From Dioscorea cayenensis subsp. rotundata (lineage: Eukaryota; Streptophyta; Magnoliopsida; Dioscoreales; Dioscoreaceae), in NCBI RefSeq assembly GCF_009730915.1, contig NC_052477.1, positions 186,001 to 250,000 on the forward strand: 64,000 bases of DNA, written 5' to 3'. The notes under the pieces are model-generated. The model searched no databases. It saw nothing but the letters and a program-made list of their open reading frames with translations, and was not told where the DNA came from. The translations under genes and the position numbers were made by a program. Below, piece by piece: positions 27,101 through 37,453 of the stretch. Positions within the stretch are counted from its first letter, which is position 1; the number at the start of each line of letters is the position of its first letter.

Positions 27101-29189
27101 AGAACTCAAGCGGAGTGATTGGAGCTAGGCTTTCAGCTGGTGCTGCAGCAGCTCGAAGTCTTGTTGGAGATGCACTTTCCCTGGTTGTTCAGAATGCTGC
27201 AACATTAATCACTGGTTTAGTGATTGCTTTGTATTCATGCTGGCAATTGGCACTCTTGATCTTGACATTGATACCGCTGATGAGTGTTAATGGGTGGATC
27301 CAGCTTAAGCTCATGAAGGAATATACATTGACTGTCAAGGTTTGGCTATTCTACCACCATTTCTTTTTCTCAGAGTTTTGATCATAGATATATCAAACTG
27401 TGAACTTAAGACATTTCAGAAGTTTACAATGGTGACCTGTTGGTGCAGATGATGTATGAAGGAGCAAGTCAAGTGGCAAGTGATGCAATTGGAAGTATAC
27501 GGACAGTAGCATCTTTCTCTGCTGAAGAGAAAGTGATGCAACTTTACAAGAGAAAATGTGAAGGGCCAAGGAATGCAGGCATCAAGCAAGGGTTGATAAG
27601 TGGAATCGGTTTCGGATTATCCTTCCTTTTGCTTTTCTCTTCTTATGCAGCCAGCTTCCATGTCGGAGCTGCTCTAATAGAGGATGACAAAACAACATAT
27701 ACAAAAGTTTTCCGGGTAATCAGCAGTACACAATGATTCCAGAGGAATGATAGTACTTTCCCCTAAGAATTTGATTAAACCATAACATCATAAATTGAAC
27801 AATCTTGTAGATAGCTCTAGAAATTGTATTGTGCCCAACACTCTAGCTGATCAAAAGCAATTGGTTTGAAAATACTTAGCTTTGGTTTTGGTCGCTTGGT
27901 TTCCTTGCCGCAGGTGTTTTTCGTCTTAGCTTTGGTAGCAGCCGGAGTATCAGAGTCAAGCTCTCTACTGCCTGATGCTGCAAAAGCCAAGTCTGCCGCT
28001 GCTTCAGTGTTTGAAATCCTTGACAGGAAGTCTAAGATCCACTCTGGTGACAAATCTGGGATAACATTACAACAAGTAAAGGGAAACATTGAATTTCAGC
28101 ATGTCTGCTTCAAGTACCCTACAAGGCCTGACGTCCAAATACTCAAAGGGCTCTGCTTGACTGTTCAGTCAGGGAAGGTAACTCAACTCTATAAACACAT
28201 CAAATATCTTCCCTTCACTTTCAGAATCCTTGCAATGCTAACTTATGCGTCTATTTCTAGAAAATGATGTGCGATAATATCCAAAAATTAATTTTATAAT
28301 TATTTTTTCTATGTTTGAATAACCCTGGCATAGGGTCTAATATTATAGTATTTCAGACAGTTGCACTTGTTGGAGAAAGCGGAAGTGGCAAATCGACAGT
28401 GATCTCGTTGTTGCAAAGATTTTATGACCCTGACTCTGGCAGCATTCTTCTGGATGGAATTGAGACACAAAAATTTCAGGTGAAGTGGTTGAGGCAACAA
28501 ATGGGTCTGGTGAGTCAGGAGCCAATTCTGTTCAACGACACAATCCGAGCCAACATTGCCTATGGGAAGGGAGAGGAGGCTACTGAATCTGAGGTAGTGG
28601 TTGCCGCTGAGTTAGCTAATGCACACCACTTTATAAGTGGATTGCAGCAGGTTAGTTAATGTTGTCGTTGGAAGTTTTAAACCACAAACGTATATATTAA
28701 CGCAAAATTGATCAGAAGATTAGTTATTTTTAGTATGATTAGAATGATTGGGTTCTGCACTAAAGCAACTTTGCAAGAAGACTAGTTCTCCTTGATTTTG
28801 ATCAGAATGCTTATCTCTTTGTGAATCCTGGTGAATTGCAGGGTTATGACACCATAGTTGGAGAGAGAGGTATTCAGTTATCAGGAGGGCAAAAACAAAG
28901 AGTAGCCATTGCACGAGCTATAATTAAAGAACCCAAGATTCTACTATTGGATGAGGCTACAAGTGCACTTGATGCTGAATCTGAGAAAATGGTTCAAAAT
29001 GCACTTGATAAAGTGATGCTAAAGAAAACATCAGTTATTGTTGCCCACCAACTGTCAACTATCAAAGATGCCGATCTGATTGTGGTAGTTAAAAATGGGA
29101 TAATCATAGAAAAGGGAAAGCATGAAGATTTGATGACCATCAAGGATGGCGCTTACGCCTCCTTAGTTGCACTCCATACATGTCACTAA
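24187..29189 (+). CDS. ABCB full transporter, copy 2 (divergent motifs)
   Basis: Same fold and exon plan as copy 1: 24187-24462, 24553-24607, 24707-24882, 24963-25184, 25252-25490, 25557-26082, 26186-26459, 26531-27339, 27449-27715, 27914-28177, 28357-28650, 28842-29189; 1,249 residues, unbroken. NBD1 has Walker [10 protein letters not shown] (about 407) and signature LSGGE in place of LSGGQ (about 511). NBD2 has GESGSGKST (about 1042) and LSGGQ (about 1147). In TMD2 the usual RLSADAA stretch reads RLSAGAA. The linker is short and lacks the RSISRGSS-type motif of copy 3. The exon 3 donor is GTCTTA, weaker than GTAAAT or GTATGT in its sisters. Another in-frame ATG (24163) would add eight residues. 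It is in tandem with copy 1 and convergent with the BTB gene. All core catalytic residues are present, so it is probably functional. Confidence 0.93.
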
Positions 29190-29672
29190 CCTATATCAAC
29201 CACATATCACCCGTCCTATTACCCTGTTTGCGATCTCCACTGTATCTGCATTCTTACCAGATGGATGAACCTAAACTCTAGACTGTCAAGATACACTGTA
29301 TATGACTCTAGATCTGAATCTGAATCTAGTACCATCTTTACATTAAAGGCTTTAACACAAAGATTTCTGTTTTGGCCAACAAAAAAGTGTTCTTTCTTAT
29401 ACCATCCAAGTAAATGATGCATCTAACAACAGAAGATCAGAATGAATCTGAACAGAGTATGAGAGACATTTGAATCAACAAACAATTAGCACAAATCAAT
29501 AGCATCACATGATATATCAATTGAGATGCTTCTAACGAAGAGAAATGCATGCACAAGTTCAGTCATATGTGCAATTTTCACATCACAGATACAAAGAAAT
29601 GACGTTTGTACCTCATCCCTTCCTTCTCTAGCTCCGAGTTTGGCAGAGGAATTGCGAGCAGAAATGAATGAT
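29190..29672. other. convergent intergenic region
   Basis: Tail-to-tail spacer between ABCB copy 2 and the BTB gene. It contains their 3' UTRs and nothing else recognisable. Confidence 0.6.
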
Positions 29673-31008
29673 TCAGCATATAGCAATGGCACCAGATAAT
29701 TCAGAGCTCTCCCATACCTCAACACCCTCCATCCTCTCCCTGCTCAAGAAGAACCGATCACCACCACCTTCCATTATCCTAATGTTCCCTCGCTTGGCAT
29801 CTTCCTCAGCATCCACATAATTCCTCCTAAACTGACCATCCAACTGTGACCAAACCTCCAAGCCTTCATCTTTCCCCACAAATACCTGCTTCTTATAGCA
29901 ATGCAAGATACTACCCTCACCGCCGGCCGGGTTCAGCAACCCAGGGTCCTTCAAAGTACACCCAAGGGTCATCTCCCAGCCTTCTCATGTCCGCCATTGC
30001 TACATCTCCAGACTTCCAGCACACTTTGTAGATTGCCCCCTCCTCCACACCAACATCGGCATCAGCAAACGCGTCTCCGAACCTCCTCCCTCCACTGCCA
30101 CCCGGCTCACACGTCTCCCACACCATTGCCCCTGTCCTCGGATCCCAAAGCCTCATGTAACCAGAGTACCCGAATGCTCCGGAGCTCACAGCCGACGAGA
30201 ACACCAGACTCTTATCGGGTAAATGGGCCAGCTTCCCCGCCGACGCCACCTTGCTCGAGCTCCCACTTAGACGCCCGAACTGGGCCACGACCTGCAAGGT
30301 CACCCTGTCCACCGCCGTGATGCAGTTCTCTTTATGCGGAGCTTCGAAAGCAGCAAAGATTGGGTGTGTCATGTCCGCGTCGCTGACGACGGCGGTGACC
30401 CGGGCCTTGTAGAGCCTCAGATCAGAGGGATCGGACCAGTGGGTCGATCCACGATGGTGGCCACTGGAGATCTCGTAGAAGTGAAGCCCAGGGGAGTCTA
30501 GAGAACCGATGACTGCCACCTCCGGCGAGAGGCGGCGGATGGATGTGATATCATCGAGATGGGTCCGGATGGTGCCGAAGTGGGTGAGACTCCAATCATA
30601 GGAAGAAATCTGGCCTCCATGGGCAATCCAGAGAGCTCCGTCGTGTGATCCAGCGGCGATGGCGGTGGGGAAAGCATGGGACGCAGGGATAATGGTGGTG
30701 GCGAGCCCAGCGTCGATGCCGACGAAGGGCGGTGGAGCCATGGAGGAGCGGAGGCGGGATTCAACACCATAATAGATGGATTCATCGATCAGAGCTCGCT
30801 TGGTGAAGCGAGAGGCGGTGAAGGGAAGACGATTGGAGCGAAGGGTGGAGAGAAGGAGGGAGAAGAGCTCGGGATCACGGTCGATGAAGAGGGGATCGCT
30901 GTACCTCCCGGCGGCGGCTTGTCCGGCGGTTCCGATGGTGGCCGGCGTGGTCTCGAAGAGCTTCCCGCCGACGTTGAGCTTCATCCTGGAGTTCGGATCC
31001 TTCTCCAT
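29673..31008 (-). CDS. T1-type BTB/POZ protein, one frameshift
   Basis: Resembles the plant BTB/POZ proteins of the At5g41330 type, with a potassium-channel-tetramerisation (KCTD-like) BTB followed by a WD/beta-propeller-like region; some BTB proteins of this kind act as CUL3 adaptors. It is one exon with ATG at 31008. The T1 BTB fold begins at residue 9 (MKLNVGGKLFETTP) and runs to about residue 90. The rest contains propeller-like strands (GSHDGALWIAHGG, MRLWDPRTG). The first frame runs 352 residues to 29953. One extra base at 29952 then changes frame, and the conserved C-terminus (GSILHCYKKQVFVGKDEGLEVW through EVWESSELSG) continues for 92 residues in the next frame to a stop at 29673, about 444 residues in all. 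As written, translation would end at 29917 with 11 foreign residues after the shift. Coding DNA is much more GC-rich than its surroundings. Either an assembly error or a recent lesion. Confidence 0.85.
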
Positions 31009-31373
31009 TTTTTTTTCTTTTTTTTTATATTTTAAGAAAATTAACGTAAATCAAGTGGGCCTGGTTTTGGGCTAATAAATGGGCTGATGGCCCAAAATAC
31101 ATCGGCCCAGTAATAGAAGAAAGCGGAATAAACTCTTATTCGTGGATAAGTTTTGGATTAAAGGCCTTATCCAAGTTTATCACAACGTAAATTACCAAAA
31201 AAACCCCATTTTATATTGAAATTAGTTTATTTTAAAAATAAATAATGTTTTTTTTTTTTGCTGTTTTTAAAAATTATCAAATGTTTACTTATAAAAAAAT
31301 AATTTTTGTTAGTGCCAGTGTGTTTGACCATAATAGTTTGTTTATTCACATGGTTATTAACTACTTCTTCTTA

Positions 31374-31408
31374 TTATTATTATTATCATTATTATTATTA
31401 TTATTATT
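31374..31408. repeat. (ATT)n microsatellite
   Basis: A run of ATT units with one ATC interruption, in non-coding DNA. Confidence 0.9.
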
Positions 31409-32170
31409 CACATAAAATAAGTCATCAGGCTCTAAATCCAATGAAAATGGAAGACAACATTCAAATTTGCATTGCAAACTAAGCTTTAAAAAATAAAAAA
31501 TTACAATTTGATGTTTTCCCCAAAAAGGTAAGATTTTGAGAATCTCTACTTTGGTCTGCATGCAATGTATGCTTTTAATGAATTAATTTAATGCGGTTGA
31601 GAATTAAAAATTATGTGTTATTTTAAAAATAATCTGATTCATGATGATGTCTGACTGAGAATGAGCTTTTTAATGAGTAAAATGATTTTATTCTAGATTA
31701 AAAAAAATTTCTTTTATAGTTTAGGAATAAAGGACTTCACATTAAAATAATTGCTTGTGTCTCAATTTATTTATTTTTTTATAACATTTAATATGTTTTT
31801 GTTGTATATACTCCCATGAAAAATTTCAATTTATTAAAAAACATTATATGAACTTTTAAATAATTATACAGAACTTTTAAAATCTTTTATTACCACTCTT
31901 CAAAAAACTTTTAAACATGAGTTTATGTCTATAAACCCTTGATTATTATTGTTTAACCAGATTAAAACAACAATATTACATTTTCTACACAGACTACACC
32001 TAAGATTTTGTTAGGGAAAAAACAATTTTAACTTAAAAAAATAGTAAAATATTTTAAAAAATTATGTAAATTTTGAAAAAAAAAACAATCACGTAGTATT
32101 TTTTTTCAATAAAAATAGATAAACCACAAAAAATCATCAGAAATAGTAAGAAAGAAAAAAATATACACAT

Positions 32171-32505
32171 AATATACTAATAAAGTGAGCTACTTTACCT
32201 ACTTAATTCATTTGTAATAAAGTAAAAATTAGCAAACCACCATCAGGTTAATGACCAATTGATTTATTAATACTAAGAAGCAGGAAAAAAACAATATATT
32301 AATAGAAATGAGTTACCTAATTCACTTGTAATGAAATAAAGTTTAGCAAGTCACCATCATTTAAATGACAAATTGATCTATTGATACTAAAAAAATAAAA
32401 AGAAACACAATATACTAATAGAATTGAGCTATCTAATTCATTTGTAATAAAATAAAGTTTAGCAAGCCACGATCATGCTAAATTGCTAATGACCTATTGT
32501 TTTTT
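32171..32505. repeat. three-copy ~120-bp minisatellite
   Basis: Three imperfect tandem units begin at 32171, 32293 and 32409 (periods 122 and 116). Each starts with AATATAxTAATA, continues with an A/G-rich GAG(C/T)TA segment, then CTAATTCA(C/T)TTGTAATxAAxTAAA, TTAGCAA(G/A)(C/T)CACxATCA and a GACxxATTG end. Copies 2 and 3 are the most alike. No coding potential. Confidence 0.85.
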
Positions 32506-32556
32506 TTATACTAATTTTTCATAAGATTTTTTTATACTAATTTTTCATAAGATGTT
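32501..32556. repeat. 26-bp tandem duplication
   Basis: Two perfect copies of a 26-bp unit built around ATACTAATTTTTCATAAGAT; ATACT begins at 32508 and again at 32534. It directly follows the minisatellite. Confidence 0.85.
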
Positions 32557-33915
32557 CGTGTTTTTGTTGAGAGATGAATTTGAACTGAATTAATTAGCGA
32601 TAGGCAGCTTGATATATTAACTCCGTGCACATGCATATTGGAGCGAGGGAGGAGTTAATGACTTAATGGTTTTGATAGTACGTGGATATTGGTTTCAAAG
32701 AAACACCAAAATTAATGTTTTTTTTTTTAACCCGGATTTCAAGGAGAAATATGAAAAGCTAGCAAAGCTAAAATTATGTGACCCTTCTGTTTTTGGCTTT
32801 GAGTAGGTACACGGTGTGAAAAGCGAAGCAAAAATAAGGATTGAAATAACAAAAGCTCCCAAGAATTTGGTGGGAATAAAATTCTAAGCTTGAACCTTTC
32901 TTTTTTTCCTTTGCTTTTTTTTTTAATTTGAATATTATTATTAGTATTAGTAGGTTTAAGTCAATATCAACCATAATTTATGTTTGAAAAAAAAAAAGTG
33001 CTTCATTGTCTAAGCAAGATAGCTTCGCCTCAATTATCATAATCCAACTTGAAATAACTAAAAATTATTAGCTTTGAGATAAAAAAGATGTTTTTTTCTC
33101 TAAAATCAATGTTTGTGATGTCACCAGTGATGAGATTTGCACAAGCATATCCATAATATTTAATATTTTTAATTCAATCAACTAATCAAGTCAGGTCTAG
33201 AATATATATATATTAAATATTACAAAGCACTAAAACCGCACATTTTATAATTCCACCATTAATCTTAAATTATCTTAAATTATCAAGTGTTTTTTTCAAT
33301 TCAGTTATTGTCGTGGTGGGTTTTTTTTTCCTATATAAGTGTTCTGTATTTGTTTTACAAAATATTTAAAACTATAAATGCAATTTTTTAATATTAATTT
33401 TAAAATATAAAAATTGAATTCTTTTGCAATTTAAAAAAACTAAAAGAATGAATTTAAACTATTCAAAACTTAGGTTTCTTTTTATCATGTACATTTTAAA
33501 ATATTGCTTCTATAAAATATTAAATATATAAACAAAATTAGTTATTGTTGTAGTTGTTATTATATTTTTTTTCCTGTTTTTTTCACCTTTTTTAAAATAA
33601 AAATGAAGACAGATTTATTTACATGCTATCTTGTTATTTCATTTAAAGCTAGATGTTCAATCAAATTTGTGTTATAGACATTTCAATGTTTGATTCCATT
33701 CTCTTTTGATTATTCTTTAGATTTTTATTTCTTGTATTACTTTAAAAAAAACTTTCTAGATGATGCATGCATGCATAGAAAATTTTGTTTATATCGTTTA
33801 TTAGTCCTTTTTTTCTTCTTACTTGATTATCTCCCTAAATGATTAACAGGTGCCTTAATTATTAAAGGTTTTATTTTTTGTTTTTTTTAAGAATGAATTT
33901 TTGTCTGTCAACCAT

Positions 33916-34216
33916 TCAATAGCTTAATGGTATGACATAAAAATACAAAAAAAAAAAAGAAAAAAAAATTTGAATCCTTTCTCCAGTAGTACTGTTTATG
34001 TAGTGTTATTACACTGTACACTTAGAGCCTAGTACTGTTTTTGTACTGTTCACGAGACATAGGTGTGGGTTGAATATGGGAGAAATAGTGGTTTTATCCT
34101 TCTAGGGTTGCAAGATAGGAGAATTTTCTTATGAAGTTTGTGAGTTACTGTAACTGATCTGTTAGTCTATTTGATAATTCTTTCAACGGGCCGCTTATCG
34201 CCTATTAGTTAAAAAA
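33916..34216 (+). mobile_element. possible degenerate tRNA-derived SINE
   Basis: TAGCTTAATGG at 33920-33930 fits the pol III A-box consensus. TTTGAATCCT at 33969-33978 is a weakened B box at a spacing acceptable for a tRNA-derived promoter. About 230 bases of unrelated body follow, ending in an A run at about 34209-34216. No coding potential. I could not find convincing flanking target duplications, so the boundaries are guesses. Confidence 0.35.
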
Positions 34217-35101
34217 AACAAAGTCTTTAATTACATGCTTTCTTGTTGGTTGTATATATAAAACTTATGTTACAAAGTACATATGTTTGTATGACATGGA
34301 TGGTGTAGCTTCATAAAGTCTAATCAAATGAAATCAAATCAGGCCTCTTATGCATAACATACTTGGATGTTTTGAATATCATATTCTTTTATTTTTTTTT
34401 AAAAAAAAATAATAGTTCACTGATTTTAAATTTTTAACAAGAAAACACATAAGCAATATATGATCCACATGCCATTCAAGAAATATTTAAGAAAAAAATT
34501 TATAAATGTCTTGCCCTTTAGAAATTATGATTAATTAATCAATCAATAAGTTGGATAATTTAAGTTGATTAAGAAAAGTCAATTGCTTCACAACCAAACA
34601 AGGCACATTTTGATTAATTAATCAATTAATATTATTTTGATTGAATTGTACTTCAACAAATTAAAAAGGCGAAAATTTTTGGCCCTCAAAATCACAGGCA
34701 TCATGTGTTGACATGCTATTGAGTGGTCTCCAAGAAACTCTAATTTAATTAATAATTTGTCACCAATAATTCCCCTATGAACTTTTTTCTTATTGACTGA
34801 TTTATTAATATTATCATTTTTATTTAATAAACAATTATAACATAAGAAAAAAAAAGGAATTCTCTAACATATTCAAATGTTAGATTTTTTTTTTTTAAAT
34901 CCCATAAATCAATAAACGGTGTTGACTTCAAGGGATGAATATTATGTTGTATTGTTAGGCATGTTTGAAAATCAATATTCTGATGATGTGCCATATGATT
35001 TCCATTTTTGTAACTATATATTATTTAGGACGAAACCATTGACTTTTCTCTTCAATTTCCTAAAGTTTGAAAATATTATTCACTTCTATAATTTACAAAT
35101 T

Positions 35102-35130
35102 AAAAATATATATATATATATATATATATA
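35102..35130. repeat. (TA)n microsatellite
   Basis: An uninterrupted TA dinucleotide run in gene-free DNA. Confidence 0.9.
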
Positions 35131-35454
35131 GAAACTATAATTATAATTATATATTATTTTAAAAAAATTATGAATAAGTGAGGAAGAGAATTTGAATATT
35201 CAATTCTCAAATAGAGAGAAATGGAAAGATCAACTAGAAAGAGTGGACAAATATTATTATTTTAACGTAACAAAAAATAAATGATATATTTATATATTGA
35301 CAAAAGATGGATAAGTCATGTGTAACGTGGAGTAACCATTTTAATATATATGTGTTCTCACTTTGTATGAGTTGATATTTGAACCTATTTTTTCAACAAA
35401 AATATGAATATTCTACACAAAAGACTTGATGCCAATATATTAAAAAATTATTAG

Positions 35455-35456
<2 letters not shown>

Positions 35457-35487
<31 letters not shown>
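35457..35487. repeat. (TA)n microsatellite
   Basis: A second TA run in the same gene-free stretch. Confidence 0.9.
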
Positions 35488-35492
<5 letters not shown>

Positions 35493-35595
35493 TGGTACAT
35501 ATAATATCATCAAGTAAAGTAGGATAATAAGATTGTTTATTAGATGAACTCTTTATTTAAAATTAAAATATCAAATACTTTTTATGCAAAATGAA

Positions 35596-35817
35596 AGTAT
35601 GATAATTCCGGGCTGTTTGGTGGGGAGGAGTCCCCTTTTCTCCTCCTTTATTTCTGTTGCATGGTCTTCAGTACTGCATAGTCAGATGCTTTTGAAATGT
35701 TTCAGTACATCGCTAGTATGGCTTTAGTATCCTTTCCCTCTTCTCAGTGTCGTGAGTACTGGGTATTGATCTTTTATGTTTTATCAGCTTTTATCCACCT
35801 TTTAGAGTATGATAATT
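35596..35817. mobile_element. 198-bp insertion with 12-bp target duplication
   Basis: AGTATGATAATT occurs at 35596-35607 and again, perfectly, at 35806-35817. The 198 bases between have a distinctly higher G+C content than either flank and begin CCGGGCTGTTTGGTGGGGAG. The ends are not inverted repeats of each other, there is no poly(A) tail and no open frame. The pattern is that of an inserted sequence with a target-site duplication; a retroposed RNA or an unknown short element is likely. The family is not recognised. Confidence 0.65.
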
Positions 35818-36142
35818 AATTATAACACATGAATCATGGGAGCCCACTATTAATTCCTTGTTGAACTTAAAAATTTAACAAACGTGACAATATAACATTC
35901 AAATATATATATGTTGTAATATTTATTGTTAAAGAATTAAATTAAAATATCATTGTCCATTTTGAAGACAATAGTTGGTGGGAGAACCCACAAAACTAAA
36001 ATGGTGGCCAAGACAAGAAAGGAATTTGAATTTTTTTTTTTAGTGGAGAAAAAGTGGGAGACGGTTGGCTCTTGGCAATTGGATTCCTCATGCATACACA
36101 CTTGTGGGCATATATGTAATTTCATTTTCTTGTTATGGTTTT

Positions 36143-36145
<3 letters not shown>

Positions 36146-36195
<50 letters not shown>
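36146..36195. repeat. (TA)n microsatellite, about 50 bp
   Basis: The longest pure TA run in the window, about 25 units. Runs of this length are prone to length variation and to assembly error. Confidence 0.95.
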
Positions 36196-36196
<1 letters not shown>

Positions 36197-36617
36197 TTAT
36201 AAAATTTCTCTTTACAATGTTTAATAAAAAATTATGTATGTATGTGTGTGGCTGTCTGACTGTCCGGCATGTTGTACTATCATTTAAACATGATTATTTT
36301 ATAATCATGTTGGTTAATTATTGTATCACAGTTAATCTATGGATATTGTTTCCATAGACTTTTGTTGTTTTTCTTAATAAATTACTGATTTATTTATTTT
36401 TATATTAAAAAATTAGTATTATATAAATATAATAAAAGTATTCTAGAATAAAATTTCCACAATGATATCAATGAGAAGAAAAAACAGATTTTTTTACATA
36501 AATAATTAACAATTTAACATAAACAAAATATCTAATTTTCATCATCCAAATATTTATTCCAAACAATGAAGTGCACCACCTCAGAGGATATATCTGTAAT
36601 TTCAAGCTTCTTCAAGC

Positions 36618-36640
36618 TATATATATATATATATATATAA
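36618..36640. repeat. (TA)n microsatellite
   Basis: A short TA run about 0.3 kb upstream of the ABCB copy 3 TATA box. Confidence 0.85.
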
Positions 36641-36940
36641 AGAAAGATGAGTTACTTAAAAGTGTTCTTGAATTGAATTTTCAATTTTCTATTGAATATT
36701 TGAGTTGAACAAGCTCTTTGAAGTTTGAAGGGAAGAAAGAAAGAAAGATTAATAAAAAAAAAAAGAAAGAGAAATTGTACTTTAATTGCACATGGTGAGA
36801 ATTTCAGTGCTTGATTGGTAGATGTTTGGTTGACAAGCTTCTTCATCATGCATGCTTGCTCTCTAAGCAACTCCAGGAACCTTCACTGTTTGTTCTCTCT
36901 TTCTCTTTCTCTTACTTGAATCTAAGTGATGACTGTTTTC

Positions 36941-36950
36941 TATAAAAAGG
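36941..36950 (+). promoter_or_regulatory. TATA box of ABCB copy 3
   Basis: TATAAAAAGG is a strong match to the plant consensus. Transcription would start near 36975. A good splice donor (CTCTG then GTGAGT) follows at 37020/37021, so the leader probably contains an intron ending somewhere before 37454. Confidence 0.65.
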
Positions 36951-37453
36951 GCCATCTTTTATCTATTTTTAGACTTGGAGTAGAAGAGGAGGTCTCCTTT
37001 TGTCTTTCTCCTTTTCTCTGGTGAGTTTATTATTCTTCCTATCCATTTGTCTGTATGAACCTTTTGTTTGGATTCATAGTGTTTGTGGATTACTTTTTGT
37101 TGGAAATATAATTTATAATGATTTGTTCTTCATTGACATTTTATTTTTTTTGTTGTTGAGTTATTTAATGTTTGCAACAAGACAAGTAATCCATAAAGTA
37201 GTAGATATCAAAGAGCTGTTGTCTTTTTTTCCTTGTTGTCTTTTTCAATCACTTGATGCATCTGATGGATTTGCTTCATTTTGTGTGAAAAAATCCAGTT
37301 TTTTTGCCTTCTCAAGGTGACAGATTAATTTATTGAAGTTTTGGGAAGAGAGATCATAATCTAGATTCCAAATGGGAGTTGGAGATAAAGGAATTAAGCA
37401 TTGATACTGCTGATCCAGTGGCTGGAGAGAATGGGCATAATGGTGAGATTGGT

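Larger units (their letters stand above)
31009..36940. other. 5.9-kb gene-free region rich in repeats
   Basis: Strongly AT-rich. I see no coding gene. It contains an ATT-type microsatellite (31374-31408), a three-copy minisatellite (32171-32505), a 26-bp duplication (32501-32556), a SINE-like element (about 33916-34216), a 198-bp insertion with target duplication (35608-35805) and several (TA)n runs, each listed separately. The promoter of the BTB gene lies at its left end and that of ABCB copy 3 at its right end. Confidence 0.7.

Noticed and set aside
30498-31075. Open frames on either strand in other frames of the BTB gene
   Set aside because: Long shadow frames are expected in this GC-rich coding exon; only the BTB frame carries a recognisable fold.
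36146-36195. Possible functional element at the long TA run
   Set aside because: A plain dinucleotide microsatellite, repeated elsewhere in the window; no reason to assign a role.
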